DNA from: Chthonomonas calidirosea T49
GTDB taxonomy: Bacteria > Armatimonadota > Chthonomonadetes > Chthonomonadales > Chthonomonadaceae
DNA: 64,000 nt
Direction of reading: 5' to 3'
Assembly: GCF_000427095.1 (NCBI RefSeq)
Contig: NC_021487.1
Coordinates: 1,142,897-1,206,896, forward strand
Both the position numbers and the translations under genes were made by a program. Shown one piece after another: positions 1-8,198 of the stretch. A model generated the notes under the pieces. That model saw only the letters and a list, made by a program, of their open reading frames with translations. It was not told the origin of the DNA and ran no database searches. Positions within the stretch are counted from its first letter, which is position 1. Each line of letters opens with the position of its first letter.

Positions 1-2
1 AG

Positions 3-269
3 GCCGCCGACCAGATCGCGCAACTCTGCGACCAACGCGATGCCAATATCATCTACGGATGGGTTCCAGACCCCAGTATGGAGGGTGCTGTGCGCATCAC
101 GGTGCTCGCCACCGGTTTTGGGAGTATGGACAGCCGCCCGCAGCAGCCGACGGGGCAACAACCGACCTCGGCTCAGAAACCAGCCCCACCCCAGCCAACC
201 AAACCGCAGGAGCCAGAGCGGGTTACGCCCGAAGATATTGATATTCCCGCCTTTCTGCGCCGACGCTAG
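3..269 (+). CDS. ftsZ: Cell division protein FtsZ, C-terminal end (partial)
   Basis: This is the 3' end of a gene that begins before the window. The reading frame opening at base 3 gives the end of the FtsZ GTPase C-terminal domain: an alanine-rich helix, then ANIIYGW, PSMEGAVRITVLATGF, as in FtsZ. A Pro/Gln/Lys-rich linker follows, then the conserved C-terminal peptide, here DIDIPAFLRRR, which in known FtsZ proteins binds FtsA and other division partners. FtsZ polymerises with GTP into the cytokinetic Z ring. The stop is TAG at 267-269. The linker is short, about 40 residues. The upstream neighbours, probably other division and cell wall genes, lie outside the window. Confidence 0.93.
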   Translation, partial: AADQIAQLCDQRDANIIYGWVPDPSMEGAVRITVLATGFGSMDSRPQQPTGQQPTSAQKPAPPQPTKPQEPERVTPEDIDIPAFLRRR

Positions 270-308
270 CGATTGCGCGGGAACAACTCTCTCGGCTCAT
301 GAGTAGAG

Positions 309-320
309 TATACCGGTATA
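309..320. promoter_or_regulatory. 12-bp perfect palindrome upstream of the cysteine desulfurase
   Basis: TATACCGGTATA is a perfect 12-bp inverted repeat between ftsZ and the cysteine desulfurase, 52 bases before the GTG start. Its position and symmetry fit a dimeric regulator site or part of a promoter. No regulator is identified, and no clear -35 box can be placed at the right distance. Confidence 0.3.
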
Positions 321-371
321 TTCTAAAGGGCTTAATGGCCCTATTGTTTTTGTGTTGCTGGAAAACCTGCT

Positions 372-1523
372 GTGGGAACGAAAGAGATAATCTATCTAGA
401 TCATGCAGCTACCACCCCTATCGAGCCAGAGGTGTTAGAGGCGATGTTGCCCTGGCTTCAAGAGGGCTTTGGTAACCCCTCCAGCATTCATCGGCTTGGA
501 CGTGAGGCGCGAGCCGCGCTCGATTCGGCTCGCGATTCGGTGGCCGCTCTTATCGGCGCCGATTACAGTGAAATCTACTTCACCTCAAGCGGCACCGAGG
601 CCGACAACCTAGCCATCATCGGTACGATGCTCGCTGCGCCCCCCACTAAAAACCATCTGGTGGTCTCCGCCATTGAACACCATGCGGTGCTTCATTCCGC
701 ACACTTTCTGGAAACGCTGGGCTATCAAGTAACGGTCGTACCGGTAAACTCTGACGGGCAGGTAGAACCGCAGGCCGTTGCCGAGGCCATTACAGACTCT
801 ACGACACTTGTCTCCATAATGCATGCAAACAACGAGATCGGAACGATTCAGCCGATAGCGGAGATAGCCGCGATCGCGCATGAGCGGGGGGTGCTCTTTC
901 ACACCGACGCCGTGCAAACGGCGGGGCTGCTTCCGATCCACGTGCACGAACTAAATTGCGACCTTCTTTCTCTTAGCGCCCACAAACTCTACGGGCCTAA
1001 AGGGGCTGGCGCTCTCTACATTCGTCAGGGACTTAAAGTATCCCCCATCCTCCACGGAGGTGCACAGGAAAGAGAAAAACGAGCCGGCACCGAGAATGTG
1101 GCGGCCCTCGTTGGCTTTGGTAAGGCGGCAGAGCTTGCGCGGACGCGGCGTCCAAAAGACGCCGTAACCATCGCCGCGCTTCGCGATAGGCTCCAGCAGA
1201 AACTCCTAGAGGGGTGCTCGGAGCTCCGTATCAATGGCCATCTCAGCCACCGCCTTCCTAGCATTCTTAACGCTTCCGTGGAAGGCATCGAGGGTGCGAC
1301 CTTGCTGATGAACCTCGACCGACTTGGTATCGCTGTCTCTAGCGGTGCCGCCTGCTCTTCTGGCTCCATTGAGCCTTCTCACGTCCTGCTAGCTCTCGGA
1401 CTTCCGCCCTCTCTTGCAGCCAGCGGCATTCGCTTTAGCATTGGCCGTCACAATACCTTCGATGAGATAGACCGCGCTGCCGAGGCCTACCTCTCCATCG
1501 TTCATCGCCTTAGGAGGAACTGA
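372..1523 (+). CDS. iscS: Cysteine desulfurase (IscS/NifS family)
   Basis: A 383-residue fold-type I PLP enzyme that would take sulfur from L-cysteine as a protein persulfide for Fe-S clusters and thiolated tRNA. The N-terminus YLDHAATTP is typical of the family. The PLP lysine is about K205 in SAHKLYGPKG, and the persulfide cysteine is about C328 in SSGAACSSGS, in the long loop of class I (IscS/NifS-like) enzymes. HTDAVQTAG, which supplies the PLP-binding aspartate, is also present. The length is normal. The start is GTG with only a weak ribosome site. No iscU, iscR or mnmA lies beside it, so whether it serves clusters or tRNA cannot be decided. A 12-bp palindrome lies just upstream and a hairpin follows the stop. 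Confidence 0.93.
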   Translation: MGTKEIIYLDHAATTPIEPEVLEAMLPWLQEGFGNPSSIHRLGREARAALDSARDSVAALIGADYSEIYFTSSGTEADNLAIIGTMLAAPPTKNHLVVSAIEHHAVLHSAHFLETLGYQVTVVPVNSDGQVEPQAVAEAITDSTTLVSIMHANNEIGTIQPIAEIAAIAHERGVLFHTDAVQTAGLLPIHVHELNCDLLSLSAHKLYGPKGAGALYIRQGLKVSPILHGGAQEREKRAGTENVAALVGFGKAAELARTRRPKDAVTIAALRDRLQQKLLEGCSELRINGHLSHRLPSILNASVEGIEGATLLMNLDRLGIAVSSGAACSSGSIEPSHVLLALGLPPSLAASGIRFSIGRHNTFDEIDRAAEAYLSIVHRLRRN

Positions 1524-1546
1524 GCATCGCGTGGCACGTTCTCTCC

Positions 1547-1568
1547 CCGACTCGTCTATCCGAGTCGG
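1547..1568. terminator. Hairpin between convergent genes
   Basis: CCGACTCG and CGAGTCGG form an 8-bp perfect stem with a 6-base loop (TCTATC), followed by ACATTTTG. It lies between the ends of the cysteine desulfurase and the recombinase gene and probably terminates one or both. The stem contains two GANTC sequences. Confidence 0.55.
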
Positions 1569-1602
1569 AGACATTTTGCATTGACAACAGGTCTGCTGTT
1601 CG

Positions 1603-2571
1603 TTACCTCGCTCGCGGGTGCTTCTGTTTGTAGACCTCTTTTAGGCGAAGATTGCTGACGTGGGTATAGATTTCGGTGGTGGTAATTTGGCGATGCCCTA
1701 AAAGCTCTTGAATGGTGCGCAGATCGGCCCCTTGCGACAACAGGTGGGTGGCAAAAGAGTGGCGGATGACGTGAGGGGAGACTGGCTCATTAATCTCCGC
1801 TTTGGCAGCCCGTTCACGTAATATCAGCCGAACCTGCACACGGGTTAACATGCCGCCGCGCTGGTTCGGGAATAGATAAGGGCTTGCTGCCTCCTTCAGC
1901 CCGATTCCGGTGGCGCGTGGTCGTCCCCGCCTACGCTCGCGTGGAACGGGCTCCTGACCGGTTTGCAACACCTGTCGCCTCTTTTCCAAATAGAGCGCTA
2001 GATATTCGGCAGCTGTCTTTCCCATCGGCACGAGTCGCTCTTTGCGCCCCTTGCCGTAGCAGCGGATCATGCCTGCCTCCCAATCCACATCGTCTACAGT
2101 GAGAGCGCAAAGCTCGGAGACTCTTAGCCCCGTGGCATACAGCAGCTCACAAAGCGCCTGATCACGCAAGGAACGAGGGTCTTGAGGGTCTGGAATATGC
2201 AGCAAGCGCTCCACGCTATCCATCGAAAGCGCACGTGGCAACCTCGCTGGGCGTTTTCGGCTAGGGATGTTAGCCATGAAATCGTCTTTGCGAGCGCCGG
2301 CCACTACCAGATAGCGAGCGAAAGAGTGCAGAGCCCCAAGCTTTCGCGCAATGCTGTTTTCAGAAAACTTCTGCTCCTGCATCTGTGCAATCCAAGCCAG
2401 CACATGTGTCTCTGTTAGATCGGCCACGGTGCGGACACCTCGCTGCATGGCTAAGAGGAGAAACTGCCCTAAATCGTTACGATAGCCTGCCACCGTGTTT
2501 TGTGAAAAGCCACGTTCCCGCGCAATATAGCTCAGAAAATCTTCCATATAGCTGTGTAACTCACTTGGCAT
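1603..2571 (-). CDS. Tyrosine recombinase, XerC/XerD family
   Basis: A tyrosine site-specific recombinase of about 322 residues that, by family, resolves chromosome dimers at dif. The N-terminal SAM-like DNA-binding domain covers about residues 5-95 and the catalytic domain 110-315. Catalytic residues are visible: R about 150 in ATGLRVSEL, K about 174 in GKGRKERLVP, H267 and R270 in HVIRHSFATH, H293 in LGHRQ and the nucleophile Y302 in TTTEIYTHV. A charged insertion of about 25 residues (RERRRGRPR) precedes the strand leading to the second half. The start at 2571 (MPSELHSY) is preferred over one 14 codons earlier; it still overlaps nothing but sits directly after the CorC-like gene's stop. 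XerC and XerD cannot be separated by eye. It is the last gene of the minus-strand operon. Confidence 0.88.
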   Translation of the reverse strand: MPSELHSYMEDFLSYIARERGFSQNTVAGYRNDLGQFLLLAMQRGVRTVADLTETHVLAWIAQMQEQKFSENSIARKLGALHSFARYLVVAGARKDDFMANIPSRKRPARLPRALSMDSVERLLHIPDPQDPRSLRDQALCELLYATGLRVSELCALTVDDVDWEAGMIRCYGKGRKERLVPMGKTAAEYLALYLEKRRQVLQTGQEPVPRERRRGRPRATGIGLKEAASPYLFPNQRGGMLTRVQVRLILRERAAKAEINEPVSPHVIRHSFATHLLSQGADLRTIQELLGHRQITTTEIYTHVSNLRLKEVYKQKHPRAR

Positions 2572-2575
2572 GGCT

Positions 2576-4174
2576 CTATCTCTCCAAACCGCTCGGTTTT
2601 CCTTCATTCTCATCGTTCATCAATGCATGCTCGTCATCCATCACCTCGCCCTCCTCTTGACGTGGCATTGGCAACTCCATTTTCACTTTGGTAATACGCC
2701 GCCCATCTGTGGCTTCCACACGGAATCGAATATCCTCGTAAGCGACCTCTTCTCCTGCTTGTGCCTGCCGCCCTAAAAGGGCAAAAACAAACCCACCGAT
2801 GGTATCGGCCTCTTCCTCAGGCAAATGGAGTTCAAATCGCTCGTTGATATCCTCTAGGCTCATGCGTCCATCGAGAAGATAGGTATGACTATCAATCTCA
2901 TGAACCATAGGCTCTTCCGTATCGTACTCATCCTGAATATCGCCCACTATCTCCTCGAGGAGGTCTTCGATGGTGACCAATCCAGACGTGACACCATATT
3001 CATCGCGCACGATAGCGATCTGTTGGCGGCTTCTACGGAACTCCGACAGCAGCTCCCCTATCTTCTTGGTCTCTGGAATGAAATAGGCCGGACGCATGAT
3101 GCGTCGTATGTCCTGCTCACCCACCTCCGTGTTTACGGCGAGACCAAGCAGATCCTTCGCATGGACGATGCCGATAATGTTGTCCATATCTCCTTCATAG
3201 ATCGGAATACGCGAATGTCCCGACTCGCCGATAAGGCGAATAAGCTCCGATAGCGATCCTCCTATCTCAAAGGCCGTAATGTCAATGCGCGGGGTCATTA
3301 CCTTACGTACTGGAGTATCGCCGAAATCGAGGATCGACTCGATCATCTCGGTCTCTTCGGCTTCCAGAACTCCTTGCTTTTCGCTGGCTTCCACCAACAG
3401 CTTGATCTCCTCTTCGTTAATCGCCGGTGGGGAGAAGCTCGCCGTCCCGCCAAACGGCTTTAGCACGAAGTTAGAGAGGATGGTAAGCAGCGAGACGGCG
3501 GGCACAAGTAGGGTTTGCAACCAGCTAAGCGGATAGACGGCCACCAGCGCAATGCGCTCCGCATACTGCAGGCCTAAACTCTTCGGCGCAACCTCTCCGA
3601 TAACGAGCGTTAATACCGCAACAGGCAATGTAACGACCAGCAGGGCAACGGTACCCGCATAGGGGGTAAACTCTGTAGGAAGATGCGTTCGTAACCAGTG
3701 AGCTAGGGGTGCCACTGTGCTACTAGCGGCCAGCCCCGAGGAGAGTGTAGCGACCACGGTAACCCCGATCTGTATCGTGGCCATAAGCCGAGTGAGCTGT
3801 TCCCCCGATGTCATCTTCAGCGCCAGCTGGGCGCTTCGCACCCCCTCGTCTGCGAGCTGATGTAGCCGGGTTTTACGTACCATGATGAGCGCATACTCAG
3901 CCATGGCAAACAGACCGTTTACCAGAATGAACAGGAACGCGATAACAAGCGCGATGAGCATTTGAGAAGGTCTTAGGGAGGTTGCAACCTCTACAGAAGA
4001 GACCGTAAGATGATCGTTTGGATGAGCCAGTAACGCCTGAGTCGCCCCTATAAGCACCATCCCCACCACAACGCCCCATATCCAGCGCATGCCGGTTTGG
4101 GGCTGCGGACTCGGAACCTCTTTCTCTGATGGTCGTTCAGAACGATGTCTCTTTTTTCGGTTCATGGCAAACAT
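2576..4174 (-). CDS. CNNM/CBS/CorC-domain membrane protein (hemolysin C-like)
   Basis: A 532-residue inner-membrane protein of the TlyC/CorC group. The order is: a basic N-terminus with one membrane segment at about residues 30-48; a CNNM (DUF21) domain with several helices at about 72-260, opening [21 protein letters not shown]; a CBS pair at about 275-405 ([38 protein letters not shown]); and a C-terminal CorC_HlyC domain at about 425-505 ([23 protein letters not shown]). CNNM relatives act in Mg2+/Co2+ efflux or its regulation, with adenine nucleotides binding the CBS pair. The name hemolysin is historical. The gene follows the kinase/phosphatase fusion with a 2-base gap. The extra N-terminal region with a separate helix is longer than in many relatives. 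Confidence 0.88.
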   Translation of the reverse strand: MFAMNRKKRHRSERPSEKEVPSPQPQTGMRWIWGVVVGMVLIGATQALLAHPNDHLTVSSVEVATSLRPSQMLIALVIAFLFILVNGLFAMAEYALIMVRKTRLHQLADEGVRSAQLALKMTSGEQLTRLMATIQIGVTVVATLSSGLAASSTVAPLAHWLRTHLPTEFTPYAGTVALLVVTLPVAVLTLVIGEVAPKSLGLQYAERIALVAVYPLSWLQTLLVPAVSLLTILSNFVLKPFGGTASFSPPAINEEEIKLLVEASEKQGVLEAEETEMIESILDFGDTPVRKVMTPRIDITAFEIGGSLSELIRLIGESGHSRIPIYEGDMDNIIGIVHAKDLLGLAVNTEVGEQDIRRIMRPAYFIPETKKIGELLSEFRRSRQQIAIVRDEYGVTSGLVTIEDLLEEIVGDIQDEYDTEEPMVHEIDSHTYLLDGRMSLEDINERFELHLPEEEADTIGGFVFALLGRQAQAGEEVAYEDIRFRVEATDGRRITKVKMELPMPRQEEGEVMDDEHALMNDENEGKPSGLER

Positions 4175-4176
4175 GG

Positions 4177-5187
4177 TTAATGGCTCGAAGCCGGATCTAA
4201 ACCGCTCTCACGTACTCTATGCAGATTCTGCGAAAGCTGGCCAGAGGTCTTACCGACGTTGTGCACCGCTGCAGCAGGCGATGTTATGCGATGCATTGTC
4301 CAGCTACGAACGAGCGGCATGAGTCGAAAGACCAAGGAGGTCAGAAAAATGGCGATAACCGCACCGAGGATGACTTCTCGCACGGAATGAACTCCTGCTT
4401 CTACTCGGCTATGCGCGATGAGCACAGCCAACAACACGGCGAGCACAGCAATATAGGAGTTGGCAGCCGTAAAGAAGATGGTCATAGCCAGGAGAAAGCC
4501 CAGCGCCGTATGTCCACTGATGATGCCCCCATGCCAAGGGGAGCCCGTATTGCTGAGCAGTTTGGAGATAATGACTAATAAAGCGAGCGCTACCACCCCA
4601 ATAACGACCACTTGCACGATGTCGGGCCCTGTGTTCTGACGCATCTGCTCTTGAATCTGCACCAACTTTTTCTGACCAAAGAAGATGAGAGTCCCGGCAA
4701 TGATAGCGTTCATAGCAGAAAGCAGCACTGCCCCAGCGGCCACATCCTTTGCCAGCTTCGCTGCCGGGCTATAGTGCTCGGTCACCATATCCACGATGAT
4801 CTCGACCGCCGTATTGAACATCTCTGAAACGATAACCAGCGTAATGGCAAAAAGTAGAACGAGCATGTCGCGGTTATCAAAATTAAGCAGCAAACCCGAA
4901 AGCAGAACGGCCACGAGCACGATGAAGTGAATTCGCATGTTTCGCTGGGTACGAAAGCAGTGCAAAATGCCGTCCTGTGCGTTCCGAAAACCGACGAAAG
5001 CGCCCGCACGCCGCGCGGTTGAACTGTCATCGTTCCCGAAATAGTTGAGAAGCGATCGTAGAGCCGATAGGGGCCTTATTGCTGGTTCAACCTGGTCTGA
5101 ACCATCGATGCGTTTAGGACGAGAGCGGCGCGTTGGCACTGCAAGCTCCCGATCCACAGAAGACGTCTCTATCTTTTCTTGGCTCAT
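4177..5187 (-). CDS. DgkA-type lipid kinase fused to a PAP2-type phosphatase
   Basis: A 336-residue membrane fusion. Residues about 60-175 are a prokaryotic diacylglycerol/undecaprenol kinase: GFRNAQDGILHCFRTQRNMRIH, then the catalytic signature SEMFNTAVEIIVDMV. Residues about 195-310 are a PAP2-like domain with SGHTALGF and SRVEAGVHSVREV. Its C1 motif is weak and the usual Asp of the third motif is Glu, as in a known PAP2 variant group. Together the halves could phosphorylate undecaprenol and dephosphorylate undecaprenyl or phosphatidyl phosphates, so both arms of lipid-carrier recycling would sit on one chain (inference). The ATG overlaps the ybeY stop as ATGA, and GGAG lies 6 bases upstream, so it is translationally coupled to ybeY. 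Confidence 0.85.
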   Translation of the reverse strand: MSQEKIETSSVDRELAVPTRRSRPKRIDGSDQVEPAIRPLSALRSLLNYFGNDDSSTARRAGAFVGFRNAQDGILHCFRTQRNMRIHFIVLVAVLLSGLLLNFDNRDMLVLLFAITLVIVSEMFNTAVEIIVDMVTEHYSPAAKLAKDVAAGAVLLSAMNAIIAGTLIFFGQKKLVQIQEQMRQNTGPDIVQVVVIGVVALALLVIISKLLSNTGSPWHGGIISGHTALGFLLAMTIFFTAANSYIAVLAVLLAVLIAHSRVEAGVHSVREVILGAVIAIFLTSLVFRLMPLVRSWTMHRITSPAAAVHNVGKTSGQLSQNLHRVRESGLDPASSH

Positions 5188-5651
5188 AACTTCTCCACTG
5201 GGTCTAGGGAGACTCCCAGGATTTCACGCTCTTTCAGGCGCATGATAGCAGCTCCTTGCTCCGTTTCGTCCTCATAACCAAGAAGATGAAGCGTGCCGTG
5301 TACGGCTAACAAGGCCAGCTCATCCGCGAGGGCAAGGCTGTGCTGTTGCGCCTGGCGAATGGCCGTATCCACAGAGATAACGACGTCGCCTAGCAGCAGA
5401 GGAAGACCATCGGTAGACAGAAGGGACACCCGATCTGACGGCGCGGTGTACTGGCCAAATGAGAGCACATCGGTCGGGGAGTCTTTTCCTCTATATAGGA
5501 GGTTAAGCTGATGCACTTCGGTATCATTTGTCAGTAGAATGCTCACTTCGGCGCGACTCCTTCCTTCGCTTTGAAGGAGTTGACGAACGGCGCGTCGAAG
5601 CGGCAGTGTCGGAACTCTCTTGGGATAGTTGCGACAAATCACGATGGGCAT
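5184..5651 (-). CDS. ybeY: Endoribonuclease YbeY (16S rRNA maturation)
   Basis: A 155-residue UPF0054 protein, normal in length, acting on the 3' end of 16S rRNA and in ribosome quality control. It shows LNLLYRGKDSPTDVLSF and the zinc site HGTLHLLGYED. In the family this reads HGxLHLxGYDH with three His ligands; here the third His is Asp, read directly from the DNA. The N-terminal 42 codons lie inside the pgpH coding region in another frame. The full-length start is kept because the first strand and helix match the family; the nearest internal GTG would remove about 36 residues. It sits between the c-di-AMP-phosphodiesterase-like gene and the lipid kinase, a neighbourhood (pgpH-ybeY-dgkA) common in many bacteria. 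Confidence 0.92.
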   Translation of the reverse strand: MPIVICRNYPKRVPTLPLRRAVRQLLQSEGRSRAEVSILLTNDTEVHQLNLLYRGKDSPTDVLSFGQYTAPSDRVSLLSTDGLPLLLGDVVISVDTAIRQAQQHSLALADELALLAVHGTLHLLGYEDETEQGAAIMRLKEREILGVSLDPVEKL

Positions 5652-7989
5652 AGGTTTCTCGTTCGGCCTCCGCTGCTTCAGGGACGATCGAGGAGAGTAC
5701 CGATGCTTCGGTATCTACATAGGGTTCAAGCAGCAACGAAGAGCTAACATCCTTTCTCTCGATCTCCTGCTCAATGGGAAGGTTTGCATCAAAAGTTGCA
5801 AGTGTGTCCGGTTTCACGACGGCGTTACCTTGGTCCGGATAGGGTACGCGACGATGACAAATGGCTTGAAGGATTCGCAAAAACGCATCAGAAATCAAGC
5901 GCATGTCCCGAAATGTTAAGGGGCATTCGTCGAACTGCCCATCCTCGGCTTTATGATGAAGGATCTCTTCCACAAGCCGATGCAGCTGTTCTGGATCGGG
6001 GTTTTCCAAGCTACGCGCTGCCGCTTCCACCGAATCTGCCATCATGACAATGGCAGCTTCTCGGGTCTGTGGCTTGGGGCCGGGGTATCGGAATCGCTTT
6101 TCAAAACCGAGGGGTATCTCATCGCCTCCCCCATTATCCATAAGAGCACGATGATAAAAATAACTAATGAGCGTCGTGCCGTGATGCTGCTCGATAATGT
6201 CGCATATCTCCTGTGGTAATCTTGCGGCTTTGGCGATCTTCACGCCATCACGCACGTGAGCGATGATGATAATCGCAGATAAAGAGGGACTTAAACGACT
6301 ATGAACGTTTTCACGCCGCTGGTTCTCCACGAAGAACTCCGGGTGATCCATCTTACCGATATCGTGATAGTAGCCCCCAATCCGACACAACAGTGCATCG
6401 GCTCCTATGGCTCTTGCCGCTGCTTCCGCCAGCGTCCCCACCATCATGCTGTGAGCATAGGTGCCTGGGGCCAGTGCACAAAGTTTCTGTAACAGAGGAT
6501 GATCGGTGGAAGAGAGCTCCATAAGAAGAAAAGGAGTTAAGAGACCAAAAGGTTTTTCGAGGGCCAACGTGCCGATCCAATAGAGGAAAGTGGCTACTGG
6601 CGCCGTTAAAATAACCGCCCATAAGGTGCCCCGCAGCATATCTGCCGTCTCGTCGTCGAAGAGCATTCCCAGTAGCCATACCATAGCCACATTCACGATG
6701 GCCAAGGTGAGGAGCAACATGAGCAGTCGGTTTTTGCGCTTCGTTACCTGCACGCCCATAATCCCAACAAGCCCACTCACCAAGGTCATTACGGTAAAGC
6801 GCACCTCATGATTCATCAAAATGCCGGTTAATGCGGCCATCACAGCCACTAACAGCACAGCCAAGTTCATATCAATAAGGGCACATACTAACATGCCCAT
6901 TGCCGTTACGCTTGCGATGCTGAGATAGCCAGGCTGACCGTTAGCCACGGTCATGCCGAACAGCACCGCTCCTGCTTTGAGACCAAACACGGCCAGTACG
7001 ACGATCGTCCACAGCAGCGCCATGCGCCTGCGGTTTCTATAGACCTGAGGTAGGTTCACAGCGATGTAGTAGTTAATGGCCAGAACCATAAGAACGGTCA
7101 ATATAGCAATCGCCACGTTCGTTGCTAACTCTTCGCGCGGGTTCACCAGACCGAGCGCAGTGAGCTTATCCAAAGCCTGTTGGGTAACGATCTCGCCCGG
7201 CGCCAGAATGCGATCGCCCATGAAGACGCGGTCAATATAGGGACGCACAGAGTGCATAGCGGCCTCACGCGCTCGCGCTGTTTTCAGCGCGTTGAAATGC
7301 AGATTGGGCCGCAGAGCATGTGCGATGACCATACGAGCTATCACGCGGTCTTGGGCGTCTGGCAGGGCGTTGTCGAGCGCTTCACTGGTTTGGACGATAG
7401 CATCCTTTAAGTCCGTCCCTTGGTCTCGTATTTCGCGCTCCATTGCTGTGCTCACGAGGCGACTCGTGACCTGTTGCAGGCGCTGAAACACCGGTTCGGG
7501 CAGTGTCAGCATACGACGCAAGGCATCGGAAGGCAGTAAGGAGGTAAATTGAGAAGAGACAACCGCATTATGAAGGTTTACTGCATGAATAGGGTTATGC
7601 GCTTGGAGGGCAGCACGCTCGGTCTGCATCCGTTCAAAGAGCTGTGCCACCGTGCGCATCGCCTCCACATTGGCCTTGTCGTCGGGGTCAAACACGGGGT
7701 GCACCGCCTCGGCAGCGGCTTCTTGAAGACGGTGTGTTTTAGTGGTATCGACATAGAACACACTGCGGCTGGCGCGTATTTCTCGAGGGCTTACCTCGCC
7801 AACGCGCAGATAGATATGCCCTGCTCCCGGCTGATAGGCCAGCAGAAGCGTCAAAAGGAGAATGGTGCCAACGATCAGGAGGGGCGAGAAGATACGGTTC
7901 AGGTTTCGTTCCTGATTCTTTTGGCGCTCATGGAATGCGAGAAGCGGCCGCGAACGCAGCAGTCTGTTAAAAGGTTTTATCATAGGCAA
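5524..7989 (-). CDS. pgpH: 7TM-HD membrane phosphodiesterase, PgpH/YqfF family
   Basis: An 821-residue membrane protein; known relatives hydrolyse the second messenger c-di-AMP. Order: one helix at about residues 33-52; an extracytoplasmic 7TMR-HDED region at about 55-290; a bundle of about seven helices at 290-480; and a cytoplasmic HD domain at about 500-715 with H513, the HD pair in GYYHDIGKMDHPEF (H542, D543) and EQHHGT (600-605). The tail after about 730 is low-complexity, rich in Ser, Arg and Lys. Its last 128 bases also encode the start of ybeY in another frame, which probably explains the odd tail composition. It is the first gene of the operon, with a promoter at 8136-8164. Confidence 0.9.
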   Translation of the reverse strand: MPMIKPFNRLLRSRPLLAFHERQKNQERNLNRIFSPLLIVGTILLLTLLLAYQPGAGHIYLRVGEVSPREIRASRSVFYVDTTKTHRLQEAAAEAVHPVFDPDDKANVEAMRTVAQLFERMQTERAALQAHNPIHAVNLHNAVVSSQFTSLLPSDALRRMLTLPEPVFQRLQQVTSRLVSTAMEREIRDQGTDLKDAIVQTSEALDNALPDAQDRVIARMVIAHALRPNLHFNALKTARAREAAMHSVRPYIDRVFMGDRILAPGEIVTQQALDKLTALGLVNPREELATNVAIAILTVLMVLAINYYIAVNLPQVYRNRRRMALLWTIVVLAVFGLKAGAVLFGMTVANGQPGYLSIASVTAMGMLVCALIDMNLAVLLVAVMAALTGILMNHEVRFTVMTLVSGLVGIMGVQVTKRKNRLLMLLLTLAIVNVAMVWLLGMLFDDETADMLRGTLWAVILTAPVATFLYWIGTLALEKPFGLLTPFLLMELSSTDHPLLQKLCALAPGTYAHSMMVGTLAEAAARAIGADALLCRIGGYYHDIGKMDHPEFFVENQRRENVHSRLSPSLSAIIIIAHVRDGVKIAKAARLPQEICDIIEQHHGTTLISYFYHRALMDNGGGDEIPLGFEKRFRYPGPKPQTREAAIVMMADSVEAAARSLENPDPEQLHRLVEEILHHKAEDGQFDECPLTFRDMRLISDAFLRILQAICHRRVPYPDQGNAVVKPDTLATFDANLPIEQEIERKDVSSSLLLEPYVDTEASVLSSIVPEAAEAERETYAHRDLSQLSQESSDTAASTRRSSTPSKRRKESRRSEHSTDK

Positions 7990-8135
7990 TCGGGCCTATC
8001 CACTCATACGCCCCTCTTGAAAGGCTAAGACGTGCACTGCCTACGTCTATTGTCGGTAGCCCTCGTCGCTCTATGCAGAAATCGGCACTCAGGCCGAGCT
8101 TGCAACATTGAATCGCACATAACGTACATAATGGC

Positions 8136-8164
8136 ATTATACACTCCGCAACAAATTCCGTCAA
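8136..8164 (-). promoter_or_regulatory. Sigma-70-type promoter for the pgpH operon
   Basis: Read on the minus strand: TTGACG (8164-8159), a 17-base spacer, TATAAT (8141-8136). It lies about 147 bases before the pgpH start and points toward it. It should drive pgpH, ybeY, the lipid kinase/phosphatase, the CorC-like gene and the recombinase, which are spaced by overlaps or gaps of a few bases. Confidence 0.72.
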
Positions 8165-8198
8165 GTGTGGCTGCGCTCGGGCTGCACATCGGGGTACA

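Noticed and set aside
40..306. Open frame of 88 codons across the ftsZ end
   Set aside because: Overlaps the clear FtsZ frame and shows no protein-like features.
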